Shown here one piece after another: positions 6,638 to 15,575 of a stretch of DNA of 46,694 nucleotides (the first letter of the stretch is position 1; the number at the start of each line of letters is the position of its first letter). The stretch is taken from contig CALWGP010000006.1 in assembly GCA_944380095.1 (NCBI GenBank), positions 1 to 46,694 on the forward strand. Reading direction: 5' to 3'. Source of the DNA: an uncultured Lachnospiraceae bacterium (GTDB lineage: Bacteria; Bacillota; Clostridia; Lachnospirales; Lachnospiraceae). The notes under the pieces are model-generated. The model worked only from the letters and a program-made list of their open reading frames with translations, searched no databases and was not told the origin of the DNA. The translations under genes and the position numbers were made by a program.

Positions 6638-9600
6638 ATGGAGGATGAACGGCCGGCTTACAAAAGTTATGAAGAAATGTATCAAAAGGAATATCATACC
6701 GTATATTCCTATATCCGAAGGATCATCAGCGGAAATGACGCGGTGGTGGAGGATCTGACACAGGAAGTATTCTTTGTCGCCTATCAGAAGTGGGAGAGGA
6801 TGCTGGTACATCCCAACCCGACCGGGTTTCTGATCGTGGTGGCACAGAATAAGATCAAGAAATGGTTCCGGGAGAAGAAACCGCTGTATGTGGACGACGC
6901 CCAGCTGCTGGAGCTTTTGTCGGAAAATGGCCGGGAACGCGATGAGAAAGACGACTTTTTCATGGTGGATCTTTATTCCACGGTAGAAAAAGCCCTTTCC
7001 AATGCGGAACTGGATATTCTTCGATACTATTATGAATACGGATACAGCTCTGCCGAAATGGCGGGTCGTCTCGGGATCACGGAGAACTGTTTTAAAGTGA
7101 GGGTTTCGAGGATGAAAGCAAAGCTGAAAAAGAGTGTGGGATTTTTATTTTGTCTTATGGCTGTGATTCTGGGAACCGTTTTCGGTCCGCCTATGGGGCA
7201 GTGCCAAGCGGCCCAGGTAAAACCGCAGTATCAGGTCCAGGTCCAGGCATCCGGACTTTCTTACGGTCAGAGACTTGGCGAGTCTGTCCTGACAGGCAGC
7301 GTGACGGATCCGCAGGGAAGACCGGTGGAAGGCTCTTTTCGCTGGCTCAAGGAAGACCAGTTGATGAAACAGGTCGGGACGGTTTTTTATACCGCTGTTT
7401 TTGAAGAACAAATGCAGGTGGATTTTTCCGATGCTTCGGAAGAAAAAGAGGAGAAGATAAAACCTGTCTTTTTTTCTGTAACCGTTCCGGTTGACGTCCA
7501 AAAGGCAGTGCCCGATGTGGAACCGCCACAGATTTCCCTGCTCAAATCCCGGGTTTACGACGGGGATTTGCTGGAAGAAGCGGTAAAGCCGGAGGGCGGG
7601 AGCGCTTCCTGGACGTCTTCCCCGCAGTCGGAAGATCCGGATGCAGCCCCTTCTTTGGTAAAGGGCCGGTTTGTTTTAAAAGAACCAACGAAGACTCTGG
7701 AGACGGGGACCTGTGAATTTTCCGTTCTTTTTCTCCCGGAACAGGAAACTTTGTTTGAGCAGGTGGAGGTGAAAGGCTATTCCATAAAAGTACAGCCCCG
7801 GCCCGTGCAGATGGAGCTGTTTTTTTTAAAAGAGCCGGTACTGACAGGAAAGGAAACTTCCCTGACCGTTTCGGTCAACAAAGAAAAGGGCCTTTCTGCA
7901 CTCAACGGCAGCTTTTCCCTTTTTGTGGACGGACAGGAGACGGTAAGCAATATTGTGCCGGATGAAAAGGAAGACAGCTGGGAAGCAGGGTTTTCCTTTG
8001 TGCCTGCCTATGCCGGAACCCAGGAAATCTTAGTTGTCTATACGCCCGCGGATTCCCATACGGCCCAATCGGAAGCCGGCCGGGAAATCTGCGTTGTTTC
8101 CCCCCTGTCGGCAATTACGGGGGACAATCCGGCAGCGGGGCAAAAAGGCCAGCCTTACGAGGAACAGATTGAAACGGACGCTTCCGGGCAGTTTGCGCTT
8201 ACTTTTTCCGTCGCAGAAGGAGAGCTGCCGGACGGCCTTTTGCTGGATGCCGCTTCCGGAGTCTTAAAAGGAACGCCTCAAACCGCAGGGAGCTTTTCCT
8301 TTACGGTTGTTGTTTCGGAAGAAAAAACCGGCGGGACGGCCCGGCGGGAATATACGCTGGAAATTTTGCCAGCGCCACAGCTGGATTTTTCCCTTACCTG
8401 TTCCGATATTGTTTACGGGGAAACCCTTCGTCCCCGGGCAGAATCCGACCTGGAGGACGCAGCTTTTTCCTTTTCCTATGAAGGACTGGGGAAAACGTCG
8501 TACGCCCGCAGCAGCGAGCCGCCCGCAAAACCGGGACGCTACCGGGTCATTGCAAAGGTGACATCCCCCGGACAGTACGCAGGTCAGACCCGGGAGGCGG
8601 AATTTGAAATCCGCAAGGCCGTTCCCAAACTGGAGGCAAAAGCGGTCCCGGAAGAACTGACGGGAGGGGGGATTGCAGAAGTGACCGTATCTGTCTTAAA
8701 TCCTTCGGATCCGGGGCAAAAGGAAGGACTGCCGGACAAGCTGTCCATCGATGTGGAAGGCAAGGTGGAAAAAATATCCGGGCCAACGGGCGGCAGTAGG
8801 GAATACCGTTATGAACTGAAACTTCCAAACGAGGATCAAAAGGTTCTTTGCACCATTTCCACGGAAGAAAACGACTGCTACCGGGCAGCTTCGGTTTCCG
8901 TTTCCGTTTTGGGGAAAAAGAAAGAAAGCCCGTCTTCTTCGGACGGAAAAGACCGCAAACCGGCTGTGAAGGAAGAAAAAGCGCAAGAGGAAGAGGTCGT
9001 TCCCAAAACCGCCCAGGAAGTGGAAGCCGAGTTTTGGCAGGATGTGATTTTCAGGATTTACCGGGCACAGGAAGAGGGCGGGGGTACCGTGACGATCAAC
9101 GCCAAAGGACACGGCAGCATGCCGGATTCCGTTATGGAAGCGCTGCGTAGCCATACGGAAGTGGCGCTGGCGCTGGTATGGGAAGGAGATATGATCCTCA
9201 TTCCTGCAGGAAAGGCCCAGGCAGCCTCCAAATCCTTCCCTTCCTGGACTTTGGGAGAACTTTCTTCCCGCTATCCGCTTCAGAAAGCTGCAGCCTCTGT
9301 GCCGTCTGATCCTGCCGTAGCGCCTGCAGCGCCTTCTTTGGCGCCGCAGCAAAGCCTGCCGGCGGCTTCGTCCAAACCCCAGCCTACGAAAGCGCCGGAG
9401 ACAAACGCAGGGGAAGAAATGACTAGGGGAACGGAAACGGAGGAAACGATTTCTGAAGCTCCCAACACCGAACCGGAAGAAACCCCGTCTGCACCGCAGT
9501 CCGAAATACAGGAAACGGCGCAAACAGATCTTCCCCTCACAGAGGAGGCCAAAAAACAGACAGACTGGTTTACGGTGGCGGCTTTCCTTTGCGCGGCCAC

Positions 9601-9652
9601 AGGCGGCCTGGCCATTGTCATTGCAGCGGTCGCCATGAAAAAGAAGCGGTAA
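6638..9652 (+). CDS. ECF-type sigma factor fused to a membrane-anchored multi-Ig-domain surface protein
   Basis: The protein has 1004 residues in one uninterrupted frame. Residues 9-80 are sigma region 2 (helices with EDLTQEVFFVAYQKW). Residues 110-163 are sigma region 4 with a helix-turn-helix (SSAEMAGRLGITENCFKVRV). Directly after this comes a hydrophobic helix (166-183, FLFCLMAVILGTVFG). Outside follow an MBG/YDG-like domain (about 200-285), a group-3 Ig-like domain (about 390-485), a putative-Ig (He_PIG-like) domain with LPDGLLLDAASGVLKGTP (about 495-577), further beta domains (580-757), a segment with VTINAKGHGSMPDSVMEAL (795-865), an acidic Pro/Thr/Ser-rich stalk (885-975) and a second membrane helix (977-1000) ending KKKR. 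Expected topology is sigma inside, Ig region outside, both ends cytoplasmic. No anti-sigma gene is adjacent. An internal Met159 could start a secreted form. Confidence 0.85.
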   Translation: MEDERPAYKSYEEMYQKEYHTVYSYIRRIISGNDAVVEDLTQEVFFVAYQKWERMLVHPNPTGFLIVVAQNKIKKWFREKKPLYVDDAQLLELLSENGRERDEKDDFFMVDLYSTVEKALSNAELDILRYYYEYGYSSAEMAGRLGITENCFKVRVSRMKAKLKKSVGFLFCLMAVILGTVFGPPMGQCQAAQVKPQYQVQVQASGLSYGQRLGESVLTGSVTDPQGRPVEGSFRWLKEDQLMKQVGTVFYTAVFEEQMQVDFSDASEEKEEKIKPVFFSVTVPVDVQKAVPDVEPPQISLLKSRVYDGDLLEEAVKPEGGSASWTSSPQSEDPDAAPSLVKGRFVLKEPTKTLETGTCEFSVLFLPEQETLFEQVEVKGYSIKVQPRPVQMELFFLKEPVLTGKETSLTVSVNKEKGLSALNGSFSLFVDGQETVSNIVPDEKEDSWEAGFSFVPAYAGTQEILVVYTPADSHTAQSEAGREICVVSPLSAITGDNPAAGQKGQPYEEQIETDASGQFALTFSVAEGELPDGLLLDAASGVLKGTPQTAGSFSFTVVVSEEKTGGTARREYTLEILPAPQLDFSLTCSDIVYGETLRPRAESDLEDAAFSFSYEGLGKTSYARSSEPPAKPGRYRVIAKVTSPGQYAGQTREAEFEIRKAVPKLEAKAVPEELTGGGIAEVTVSVLNPSDPGQKEGLPDKLSIDVEGKVEKISGPTGGSREYRYELKLPNEDQKVLCTISTEENDCYRAASVSVSVLGKKKESPSSSDGKDRKPAVKEEKAQEEEVVPKTAQEVEAEFWQDVIFRIYRAQEEGGGTVTINAKGHGSMPDSVMEALRSHTEVALALVWEGDMILIPAGKAQAASKSFPSWTLGELSSRYPLQKAAASVPSDPAVAPAAPSLAPQQSLPAASSKPQPTKAPETNAGEEMTRGTETEETISEAPNTEPEETPSAPQSEIQETAQTDLPLTEEAKKQTDWFTVAAFLCAATGGLAIVIAAVAMKKKR

Positions 9653-9664
9653 AAAGCGTGCAGC

Positions 9665-11596
9665 TTACTCAAGGGATTCTTCGCTGAGCGCTTCCCATTC
9701 TTCCATTAAAGACAGAAGCTTTTCGGAGATTTCCTCTTTTTCGGCGGACAGGGACTGGAGAGCCGCCACGTCGGTGGCTACGGACGGGTCTTCCATGGCG
9801 GAATCGATTTCCCTGTCCCTGGCTTCCAGAGAAGCAATTTCTTCTTCACATTTTTTCAGCGCGTTTTGCTTTTTGCGGCGCGCTGCTTCTTTTTCTTTCT
9901 GTTCCTGCCAAGAAAGACGGGAAGCGGACGCTATGCCCAAAGACTGGGCGGGCGCTGTGTTTCCTGTGTTGCCTGCTAAAGAAGCGGAGAGCTCCGCCTT
10001 CTTTTGCAGGTAATAGTCATAATTGCCCAGATATTCCACCAGGGTATGGCCGGTCAGTTCCAAAATCCGGTGGGCTGTCCGGTTGATAAAGTAACGGTCA
10101 TGGGACACATAGAGCACCGTGCCGCTGTAGCTGTTAAGGGCGTCTTCCAGAATCTCCTTGGAAGCAATGTCCAGATGGTTGGTAGGCTCGTCCAGGATCA
10201 GGAAATTGGACTCGGAGAGCATCAGCTTTGCCAAAGACAGCCGTCCCCGTTCCCCGCCGGACAGGTCCTTGACCCTTTTAAAGACGTCTTCCCCGGTGAA
10301 GAGAAAGGCGGCCAGGGTATTGCGGATTTCCGTGTTGTTTAAGGAAGGATACGCGTCCGAAAGCTCTTCAAACAGCGTCTTTTCCGGATGCAGCACATGG
10401 TGCTCCTGATCATAGTAACCTTCCTGTACCCGGCTGCCCAGCCGGAAAGTGCCGGCATCTGCCTTTAGCAGACCGTTGATGATCTTTAAAAGCGTGGTTT
10501 TCCCGGTCCCGTTATCGCCGATGATGGCCACATGTTCCCCTCGTTTGACGGAAAAGCACAGATCCGAAAAGAGGGTCTCTTTTCCGAAAGATTTTGCCAG
10601 ATGTTCTGCGGTGAGCACGTCGTTCCCGCTTAAAATCCTGGGGTGCAGCTCCATTTTCATATCGGAGCGGACCTCGGAAGGCTTGTCCAGCACCTCGATT
10701 TTGGACAGCATCTTTTCCCGGCTTTCCGCCCGTTTGATGGACTTTTCCCGGTTGAAGGACTTAAGCTTTGCAATGACTTCCTGCTGATGGCGGATTTCTT
10801 CCTGCTGGTTGGCATAGGCCTTCCATTCGGCCTGGCGAAGCAGCTCTTTTTTGGACGCATAGGCGGAATAATTGCCGGAAAAAACAGTGACTTTGGTATG
10901 ATCGATTTCGATGATTTTGGAAGCAATCTTATCCAGGAAATAACGGTCGTGGGACACGATCAGGACCGCGCCCCTGTAATTGAGCAGATAGGTTTCCAGC
11001 CAGGCAATGGACGACATGTCCAGATGGTTGGTAGGCTCGTCCAGGATGATCAGGTCGGGATTCTGCAAAAGAAGCCGGCCCAGCGCAACCCTGGTTTTCT
11101 GCCCGCCGGAAAGGGTGGAAACAGGGCGGTCAAAATCTTCCTGTGCAAACCCCAGCCCTTTCAGCACGCCGGTAAGCTCGCTCTTATATGCGTAGCCGTT
11201 TTCCGATTCAAAGGCATGGGTCAGGTCCGCATATTTTTCCATCATAGCTTCCAGTTCGCTGCCCTGCGCCGAATTCATCAAAAGCTCCACCGTCCGGATC
11301 TGTTCTTCCAGTTCCAGAAGGTGTTTTTTTACCGAAAGAAGCTCCCCGTAAATGGTATTTTCCGTATTTACGGCCGCATTCTGGGAAAGATAGCCGAAGG
11401 TGGCGTCCTTTGCAAAAGTGACGCTGCCGGCATCCGCCTCCAGTTCTCCCACAAGGATCCGAAGCAGGGTAGTCTTGCCCGCCCCGTTGATGCCTACGAT
11501 GGCTGCCTTTTCGTGTTCTTCTATATGAAAGGAACAGTTTTTGATCACCTGTTTTTCCAGAAAGGCTTTTTCCACATTTTGACAGGATAAAATCAT
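9665..11596 (-). CDS. ABC-F family ATP-binding protein
   Basis: The protein has 643 residues and no membrane helices. Two complete ABC ATPase cassettes are visible: Walker A GINGAGKTT (35-43), signature LSGGQKTR (162-169) and ILDEPTNHLD; then GDNGTGKTT (360-368), LSGGERGR (445-452) and a second ILDEPTNHLD. They are joined by a charged linker (about 245-320) of the kind that reaches into the ribosome. The C-terminus (about 540-643) is a charged coiled coil rich in Glu/Lys. This is the ABC-F layout (YdiF/Uup-like), cytoplasmic proteins that act on ribosomes in translation or sometimes give resistance to ribosome-targeting antibiotics. No resistance role can be read from sequence. It is convergent with the sigma fusion (12-bp gap) and divergent from rex. 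Confidence 0.92.
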   Translation of the reverse strand: MILSCQNVEKAFLEKQVIKNCSFHIEEHEKAAIVGINGAGKTTLLRILVGELEADAGSVTFAKDATFGYLSQNAAVNTENTIYGELLSVKKHLLELEEQIRTVELLMNSAQGSELEAMMEKYADLTHAFESENGYAYKSELTGVLKGLGFAQEDFDRPVSTLSGGQKTRVALGRLLLQNPDLIILDEPTNHLDMSSIAWLETYLLNYRGAVLIVSHDRYFLDKIASKIIEIDHTKVTVFSGNYSAYASKKELLRQAEWKAYANQQEEIRHQQEVIAKLKSFNREKSIKRAESREKMLSKIEVLDKPSEVRSDMKMELHPRILSGNDVLTAEHLAKSFGKETLFSDLCFSVKRGEHVAIIGDNGTGKTTLLKIINGLLKADAGTFRLGSRVQEGYYDQEHHVLHPEKTLFEELSDAYPSLNNTEIRNTLAAFLFTGEDVFKRVKDLSGGERGRLSLAKLMLSESNFLILDEPTNHLDIASKEILEDALNSYSGTVLYVSHDRYFINRTAHRILELTGHTLVEYLGNYDYYLQKKAELSASLAGNTGNTAPAQSLGIASASRLSWQEQKEKEAARRKKQNALKKCEEEIASLEARDREIDSAMEDPSVATDVAALQSLSAEKEEISEKLLSLMEEWEALSEESLE

Positions 11597-11634
11597 GTCC
11601 GTTTTCTCCCCTTTTTTACGTTGTCAACGCCTAT

Positions 11635-11663
11635 AGTTTACCCGCCGCCCGTGACAGTGTCAA
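11635..11663 (-). promoter_or_regulatory. Possible promoter of the ABC-F gene
   Basis: On the minus strand TTGACA (11658-11663), 17 bp, then TAAACT (11635-11640, 4 of 6 matches). It lies about 40 bp upstream of the ATG, which has a GGGGAG ribosome site. Confidence 0.45.
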
Positions 11664-11677
11664 TCGGATGTTGCGGA

Positions 11678-11706
11678 TTGACATGATTTTAACAGAGTTT
11701 TATAAT
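11678..11706 (+). promoter_or_regulatory. Consensus promoter of the rex operon, with a possible Rex operator inside
   Basis: TTGACA (11678-11683), 17-bp spacer, TATAAT (11701-11706), all consensus. The 18 bp at 11678-11695 fit the Rex operator TTGTTAA-N4-TTAACAA at 10 of 14 defined positions, with the right half-site (TTAACA) nearly intact. It covers the -35 box and part of the spacer, where bound Rex would block polymerase. The promoter is firm; the operator is an inference. Confidence 0.7.
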
Positions 11707-11734
11707 AGGGCAAAGGAAAAGGAGGCAGGCGAAA

Positions 11735-12385
11735 TTGGCAGACAAGGAGATTTCTCAGGCAGTAATCGCAAGGCTTCCCAGGTATTTCCGGTATCTGGGC
11801 GAACTCAGGGACGACGGGGTGGAACGGATTTCTTCCCGGGAACTGTCCCGGCTCATGAACGTCACCGCGTCCCAGATCCGGCAGGATTTCAACCATTTCG
11901 GCGGGTTCGGACAGCAGGGATATGGCTACAATGTGGAATATCTGTACGCGGAAATTGCAAAGATCCTGGGGCTGGACAGGACCCATCACCTGATCATTAT
12001 CGGCGCCGGCAATCTGGGGCAGGCGCTGGCAAACTATGTGGATTTCGGAAGGAAGGGTTTTTTGGTTACCGGTATTTTCGACGTCAATCCGGCCCTGTAC
12101 GGGAAAAAAATCCGTGGGATCGAAGTGCGCCCCATGGAAGAAATGGCACGGTTTGTCCGGGAAAACAACGTGGACATCGCTGTTTTGACAGTGCCCAAAT
12201 CCGCGGCCGTGGGCGTGGCGGGCCAGCTGGTAAAGGTCGGCATTTCGGCCATCTGGAACTTTGCCCATGTGGACCTGGATGTTCCCGGGGAAGTGAAGGT
12301 GGAAAACGTCCATCTGTCCGACAGCCTGATCCGGCTTTCCTATCTGCTCAACCGGAAAGGCGCGCAAGAGGAAGGGGGCGTTTGA
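11735..12385 (+). CDS. rex: Redox-sensing transcriptional repressor Rex
   Basis: The protein has 216 residues with a TTG start at 11735, chosen because GGAGG lies 9 bp upstream and the product begins ADKEISQAVIARLPRYFRYL, the usual Rex N-terminus. Residues 5-75 form the winged helix (ISSRELSRLMNVTASQIRQD is the recognition region). Residues 85-200 are the Rossmann domain with IIIGAGNLGQAL and a downstream GIFDVNPA loop that reads NADH. Rex dimers repress fermentation and respiration genes when NAD+ is high and release DNA when NADH rises. It heads an operon with the NAD(P)HX repair enzyme, so both first genes handle nicotinamide cofactors. Overlap with the next gene is 1 bp (TGATG). Confidence 0.95.
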   Translation: MADKEISQAVIARLPRYFRYLGELRDDGVERISSRELSRLMNVTASQIRQDFNHFGGFGQQGYGYNVEYLYAEIAKILGLDRTHHLIIIGAGNLGQALANYVDFGRKGFLVTGIFDVNPALYGKKIRGIEVRPMEEMARFVRENNVDIAVLTVPKSAAVGVAGQLVKVGISAIWNFAHVDLDVPGEVKVENVHLSDSLIRLSYLLNRKGAQEEGGV

Positions 12386-13932
12386 TGGAATATCTGGTTA
12401 CATCGCAGGAAATGCGTTTCTGCGATAACAATACCAGCGGGCGATTTCATATTCCGCCCGCAGTTTTAATGGAGCGGGCCGCACTGGCCTGCTTTTCGGT
12501 CATTGAAGAACGGCAGGCAAAAATACGGGCGGCCTGCGCCCCTTTTGGCGCCCGGGCGCAGGACCGTGTTTTGGTGGTGGCAGGATGCGGCAATAACGGC
12601 GGGGACGGCCTGGCGCTGGCCAGGCTTTTGCACCAGGCCGGTTACCGGGTAAAAGTCTGCCTGATCGGGCCGGATCAAAAATACACCGAGCTGACGGCCA
12701 TGCAGCTGGAGGCTTTCCGGGCCTATGGAGGGGAGGTCTGTCGCAGCCTGCCGGAAGGGGAATATGATATTATTATAGACGCCCTGTTCGGGGTAGGGCT
12801 GACCCGTCCTTTGACCGGCGATTTTCTGGAAGCGGTAAAGCGGATGAACCGGATGGACGCCTGGGTTTTGTCCGTGGACCTTCCCTCCGGCGTCAGCGCG
12901 GACACGGGGGAGGTGATGGGGGCTGCGGTGCAGGCGGACGTGACCGTATCCTTCGGCTTTCGGAAACGGGGGACTTTTTTCTATCCGGGCGCCCGCTTTG
13001 CGGGAAAGATCCTCTGTTTTCCCTGCGGGATTACGGAAGACGGATTCCTGGGACAGCTGCCTTGCTGCTTTACCTTTGAAAACCCCATTGCAGAGCTTCT
13101 CCCCAAACGCTGTCCCGACGGCAATAAGGGAACCTTCGGGAAGGTCGCCCTGTTTGCCGGGCAGGAAGGGATGGCGGGCGCCTGCCTTTTGGCGGCAAGG
13201 GGGGCTTTCGGCGCCGGGTGCGGGATGGTAAAGCTGGTCAGCTCACCGCAAAACCGCACGGTTTTGCAGCAGGCCCTGCCGGAAGCCATGACGGAAACCG
13301 ATGCCGGGAAGGCTGCCCGGTGGGCGGACGCCATTGTGGCAGGACCGGGACTTGGCACGACGGACCAGACCCGGGAGCTTTTGTCCTTTTTGCTGGAAGA
13401 AACCAGGCAGCCCCTGGTTTTGGATGCGGACGCCTTAAACGTTCTGGCCCAGGACCGCCGGCTTCTTTTGCGGCTGGAACAGCTGCAAAGGACGCCCGCT
13501 TCCGGACGGCCCCTTATCCTGACGCCCCATCCCGGGGAAATGGCCCGGCTTTCCGGCTGCAGCACAAACGAGGTGGTCAAAGACCCGGCGGCGTTTGCAC
13601 TGGACTGGGCCGGACGGCTGTCCGCCGTTGTGCTGTGTAAAACGGCCAGGACCGTAGCGGCCAGCCCGGACGGCACTTTGTACGCCAACGGCAGCGGGAA
13701 CAGCGGTATGGCTACGGCGGGCAGCGGGGACGTGCTGGCCGGGATACTGGGGACCATGGCCGCCCAGGAAAAAGACATTTTCCGGGCCGCCTGCGTAGGA
13801 GTTTATCTGCATGGACTGGCAGGGGACCGGGCGGCTCATAAAAAAGGAGAACGGTCCATGACCGCCGGGGATTTGGCGGATCAAATCGCCCCATGCCTGA
13901 TGGCCGGCGAAGAAAGAAGGAGAACGGTTTGA
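12385..13932 (+). CDS. nnrD: Bifunctional NAD(P)HX epimerase / ADP-dependent NAD(P)HX dehydratase
   Basis: The protein has 515 residues with the ATG at 12385 overlapping the rex stop. The N-terminal YjeF domain (1-215) has VVAGCGNNGGDGLALARLL and epimerises R- and S-hydrated NAD(P)H. The C-terminal ribokinase-like domain (about 230-510) has GPGLGTTDQT, LTPHPGEMARL and NSGMATAGSGDVLAGILG, the ADP and hydrate site of the dehydratase. Together the two halves repair NADHX and NADPHX formed by damage to the reduced cofactors. The fused form is the usual bacterial arrangement. It sits between rex and alr, joined to both by 1-bp start/stop overlaps. Confidence 0.94.
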   Translation: MEYLVTSQEMRFCDNNTSGRFHIPPAVLMERAALACFSVIEERQAKIRAACAPFGARAQDRVLVVAGCGNNGGDGLALARLLHQAGYRVKVCLIGPDQKYTELTAMQLEAFRAYGGEVCRSLPEGEYDIIIDALFGVGLTRPLTGDFLEAVKRMNRMDAWVLSVDLPSGVSADTGEVMGAAVQADVTVSFGFRKRGTFFYPGARFAGKILCFPCGITEDGFLGQLPCCFTFENPIAELLPKRCPDGNKGTFGKVALFAGQEGMAGACLLAARGAFGAGCGMVKLVSSPQNRTVLQQALPEAMTETDAGKAARWADAIVAGPGLGTTDQTRELLSFLLEETRQPLVLDADALNVLAQDRRLLLRLEQLQRTPASGRPLILTPHPGEMARLSGCSTNEVVKDPAAFALDWAGRLSAVVLCKTARTVAASPDGTLYANGSGNSGMATAGSGDVLAGILGTMAAQEKDIFRAACVGVYLHGLAGDRAAHKKGERSMTAGDLADQIAPCLMAGEERRRTV

Positions 13933-15107
13933 TGAAACATTACAGCAGGGTCTGGGCGCAGATCGATCTGGATCAGTTCGATCAAAACCTTCTGGAAATC
14001 CGGAAAAAACTGTCCGGGAACGCTTCCGTCATCGGGGTGGTCAAGGCGGACGGATACGGCCACGGCGCGGTTCCTTTGGCAAAACGGATGCAAAACCTGG
14101 ATTTTGTTTCCGGCTTTGCGGTGGCCACCGCGCAGGAAGGGCTGATTTTGCGCAGGGCCGGTATTTCAAAGCCCATCCTGGTACTGGGATATACATTCCC
14201 GCAGGAGTATGGGGATATGGCAAGGGAAAACATCAGCGCTGCGGTTTTCACCGATGAAATGCTGGAGCAGATGGGCCGTGTGGCGCTTTCTGCCCGGTGT
14301 GAAATGGGCGTACATGTGGCGGTGGATACGGGCATGTCCCGCATCGGCGTGGAGCCGGACGATTCCGGGGCGGCCTTTGTAAACCGGGCGGCCCATACGC
14401 CGGGGATCCGTCTGGACGGTATTTTTACCCATTTTGCCACGGCGGATGAAGCGGATAAGGAAAAAACATACTGCCAGTTTAACCGTTTTCAAAAACTGCT
14501 CCGTCTTACAAAAGAGCGCTACAGCGTTTCGGTCCCGCTTTGTCATGCGTCCAACAGCGCCGCTGTGCTGGACCTTGCGGACACCCATCTGGATGCGGTG
14601 CGGGCAGGCATTATCCTTTATGGTCTTTGGCCGTCAGAGGAGGTGGACCATTCCGCCCGTCTACAGCCCATCCTTTCCCTTTACAGCCGAATCGCCTGCG
14701 TCAAAACCCTGGAAAAAGGACGGGAAATCAGTTACGGCGCCACATTTTGCACCGACCGTCCCACCCGGGTGGCCACGATCCCCGTGGGATATGCGGACGG
14801 TTACCCGCGGGGCCTTTCCAATTCCGCCGATGTGCTCATCTGCGGGAAAAGGGCGCCCATTCTGGGACGGATCTGCATGGACCAGTTCATGGTGGACGTC
14901 ACCCACATCCCGGATGCCGTACAGGGCAGCCTGGTAACGCTGATCGGGCAGGACGGAACCGAACGGATTACCATGGAAGAACTGGGAGAAAAGTCGGGAC
15001 GGTTCAATTATGAGCTGGCCTGCTGTCTGGGCAAGAGGATCCCAAGGGTCTATCAAAGCGGCGGCAAAACGGTGCGGACAAAGGACTATTTCGACGATCC
15101 CGGATGA
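13932..15107 (+). CDS. alr: Alanine racemase
   Basis: The protein has 391 residues with the ATG at 13932 sharing one base with the previous stop. The PLP lysine lies in VIGVVKADGYGHG near residue 39. The catalytic tyrosine is in EISYGATF, and RICMDQFMVDVT is the other conserved strand of the C-terminal beta domain. It interconverts L- and D-alanine for peptidoglycan. Length and motifs are those of a complete enzyme. It is the third gene of the rex operon and is followed by mazF, as in Bacillus, but without the antitoxin gene that normally lies between. Confidence 0.95.
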   Translation: MKHYSRVWAQIDLDQFDQNLLEIRKKLSGNASVIGVVKADGYGHGAVPLAKRMQNLDFVSGFAVATAQEGLILRRAGISKPILVLGYTFPQEYGDMARENISAAVFTDEMLEQMGRVALSARCEMGVHVAVDTGMSRIGVEPDDSGAAFVNRAAHTPGIRLDGIFTHFATADEADKEKTYCQFNRFQKLLRLTKERYSVSVPLCHASNSAAVLDLADTHLDAVRAGIILYGLWPSEEVDHSARLQPILSLYSRIACVKTLEKGREISYGATFCTDRPTRVATIPVGYADGYPRGLSNSADVLICGKRAPILGRICMDQFMVDVTHIPDAVQGSLVTLIGQDGTERITMEELGEKSGRFNYELACCLGKRIPRVYQSGGKTVRTKDYFDDPG

Positions 15108-15204
15108 GCCGCCGGTTATTTTGCCGGCCTGTGCGTATACCTTCCGATAAAAAGGGCAATACTGCCCTTATCCTCCATGAAAGGAAAAGAGAGGAAGGAA
15201 GGCA

Positions 15205-15555
15205 ATGAATCAGGTGAAGCGAGGAGATATTTATTATGCGGATCTGCGTCCGGTGGTGGGATCGGAGCAGGGAGGGATCCGGCCGGTCCTCATCATCCAA
15301 AACGATGTGGGAAACCGGCACAGCCCTACGGTAATCTGCGCGGCCATTACATCCCGGATGAACAAAACGAAGCTGCCCACCCACATTGAAATTTATTCCC
15401 GTCAGTATGGGATCGAAAAGGATTCCGTTATCCTGCTGGAGCAGCTTCGTACCATCGATAAAAAAAGACTGAAAGACAAGGTATGCCATCTGGACGCCGG
15501 CATTATGAAACGGGTCAACAGCGCCCTGAAAGTCAGTCTGGAGCTGGATACATAA
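15205..15555 (+). CDS. mazF: MazF/PemK family endoribonuclease toxin, no antitoxin gene visible
   Basis: The protein has 116 residues with a GGAAGG ribosome site before the ATG. The sequence [31 protein letters not shown] and the later [20 protein letters not shown] and [13 protein letters not shown] match Firmicutes MazF (NdoA/EndoA). These cut single-stranded mRNA at short motifs; the conserved Arg of GGIRPV and Thr of ITS are the expected catalytic pair. In Bacillus the order is alr, ndoAI (antitoxin), ndoA. Here only 97 bp separate alr and mazF, too short for the antitoxin, and none follows. The cognate antitoxin must be elsewhere, or the protein has another role. Confidence 0.92.
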   Translation: MNQVKRGDIYYADLRPVVGSEQGGIRPVLIIQNDVGNRHSPTVICAAITSRMNKTKLPTHIEIYSRQYGIEKDSVILLEQLRTIDKKRLKDKVCHLDAGIMKRVNSALKVSLELDT

Positions 15556-15575
15556 GACCCTGCCGGACGGTCGTC

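Noticed and set aside
15146..15172. Hairpin between alr and mazF as a terminator
   Set aside because: The stem AGGGCA/TGCCCT is short, with a 3-base bulge in its extension, and no T-run follows.
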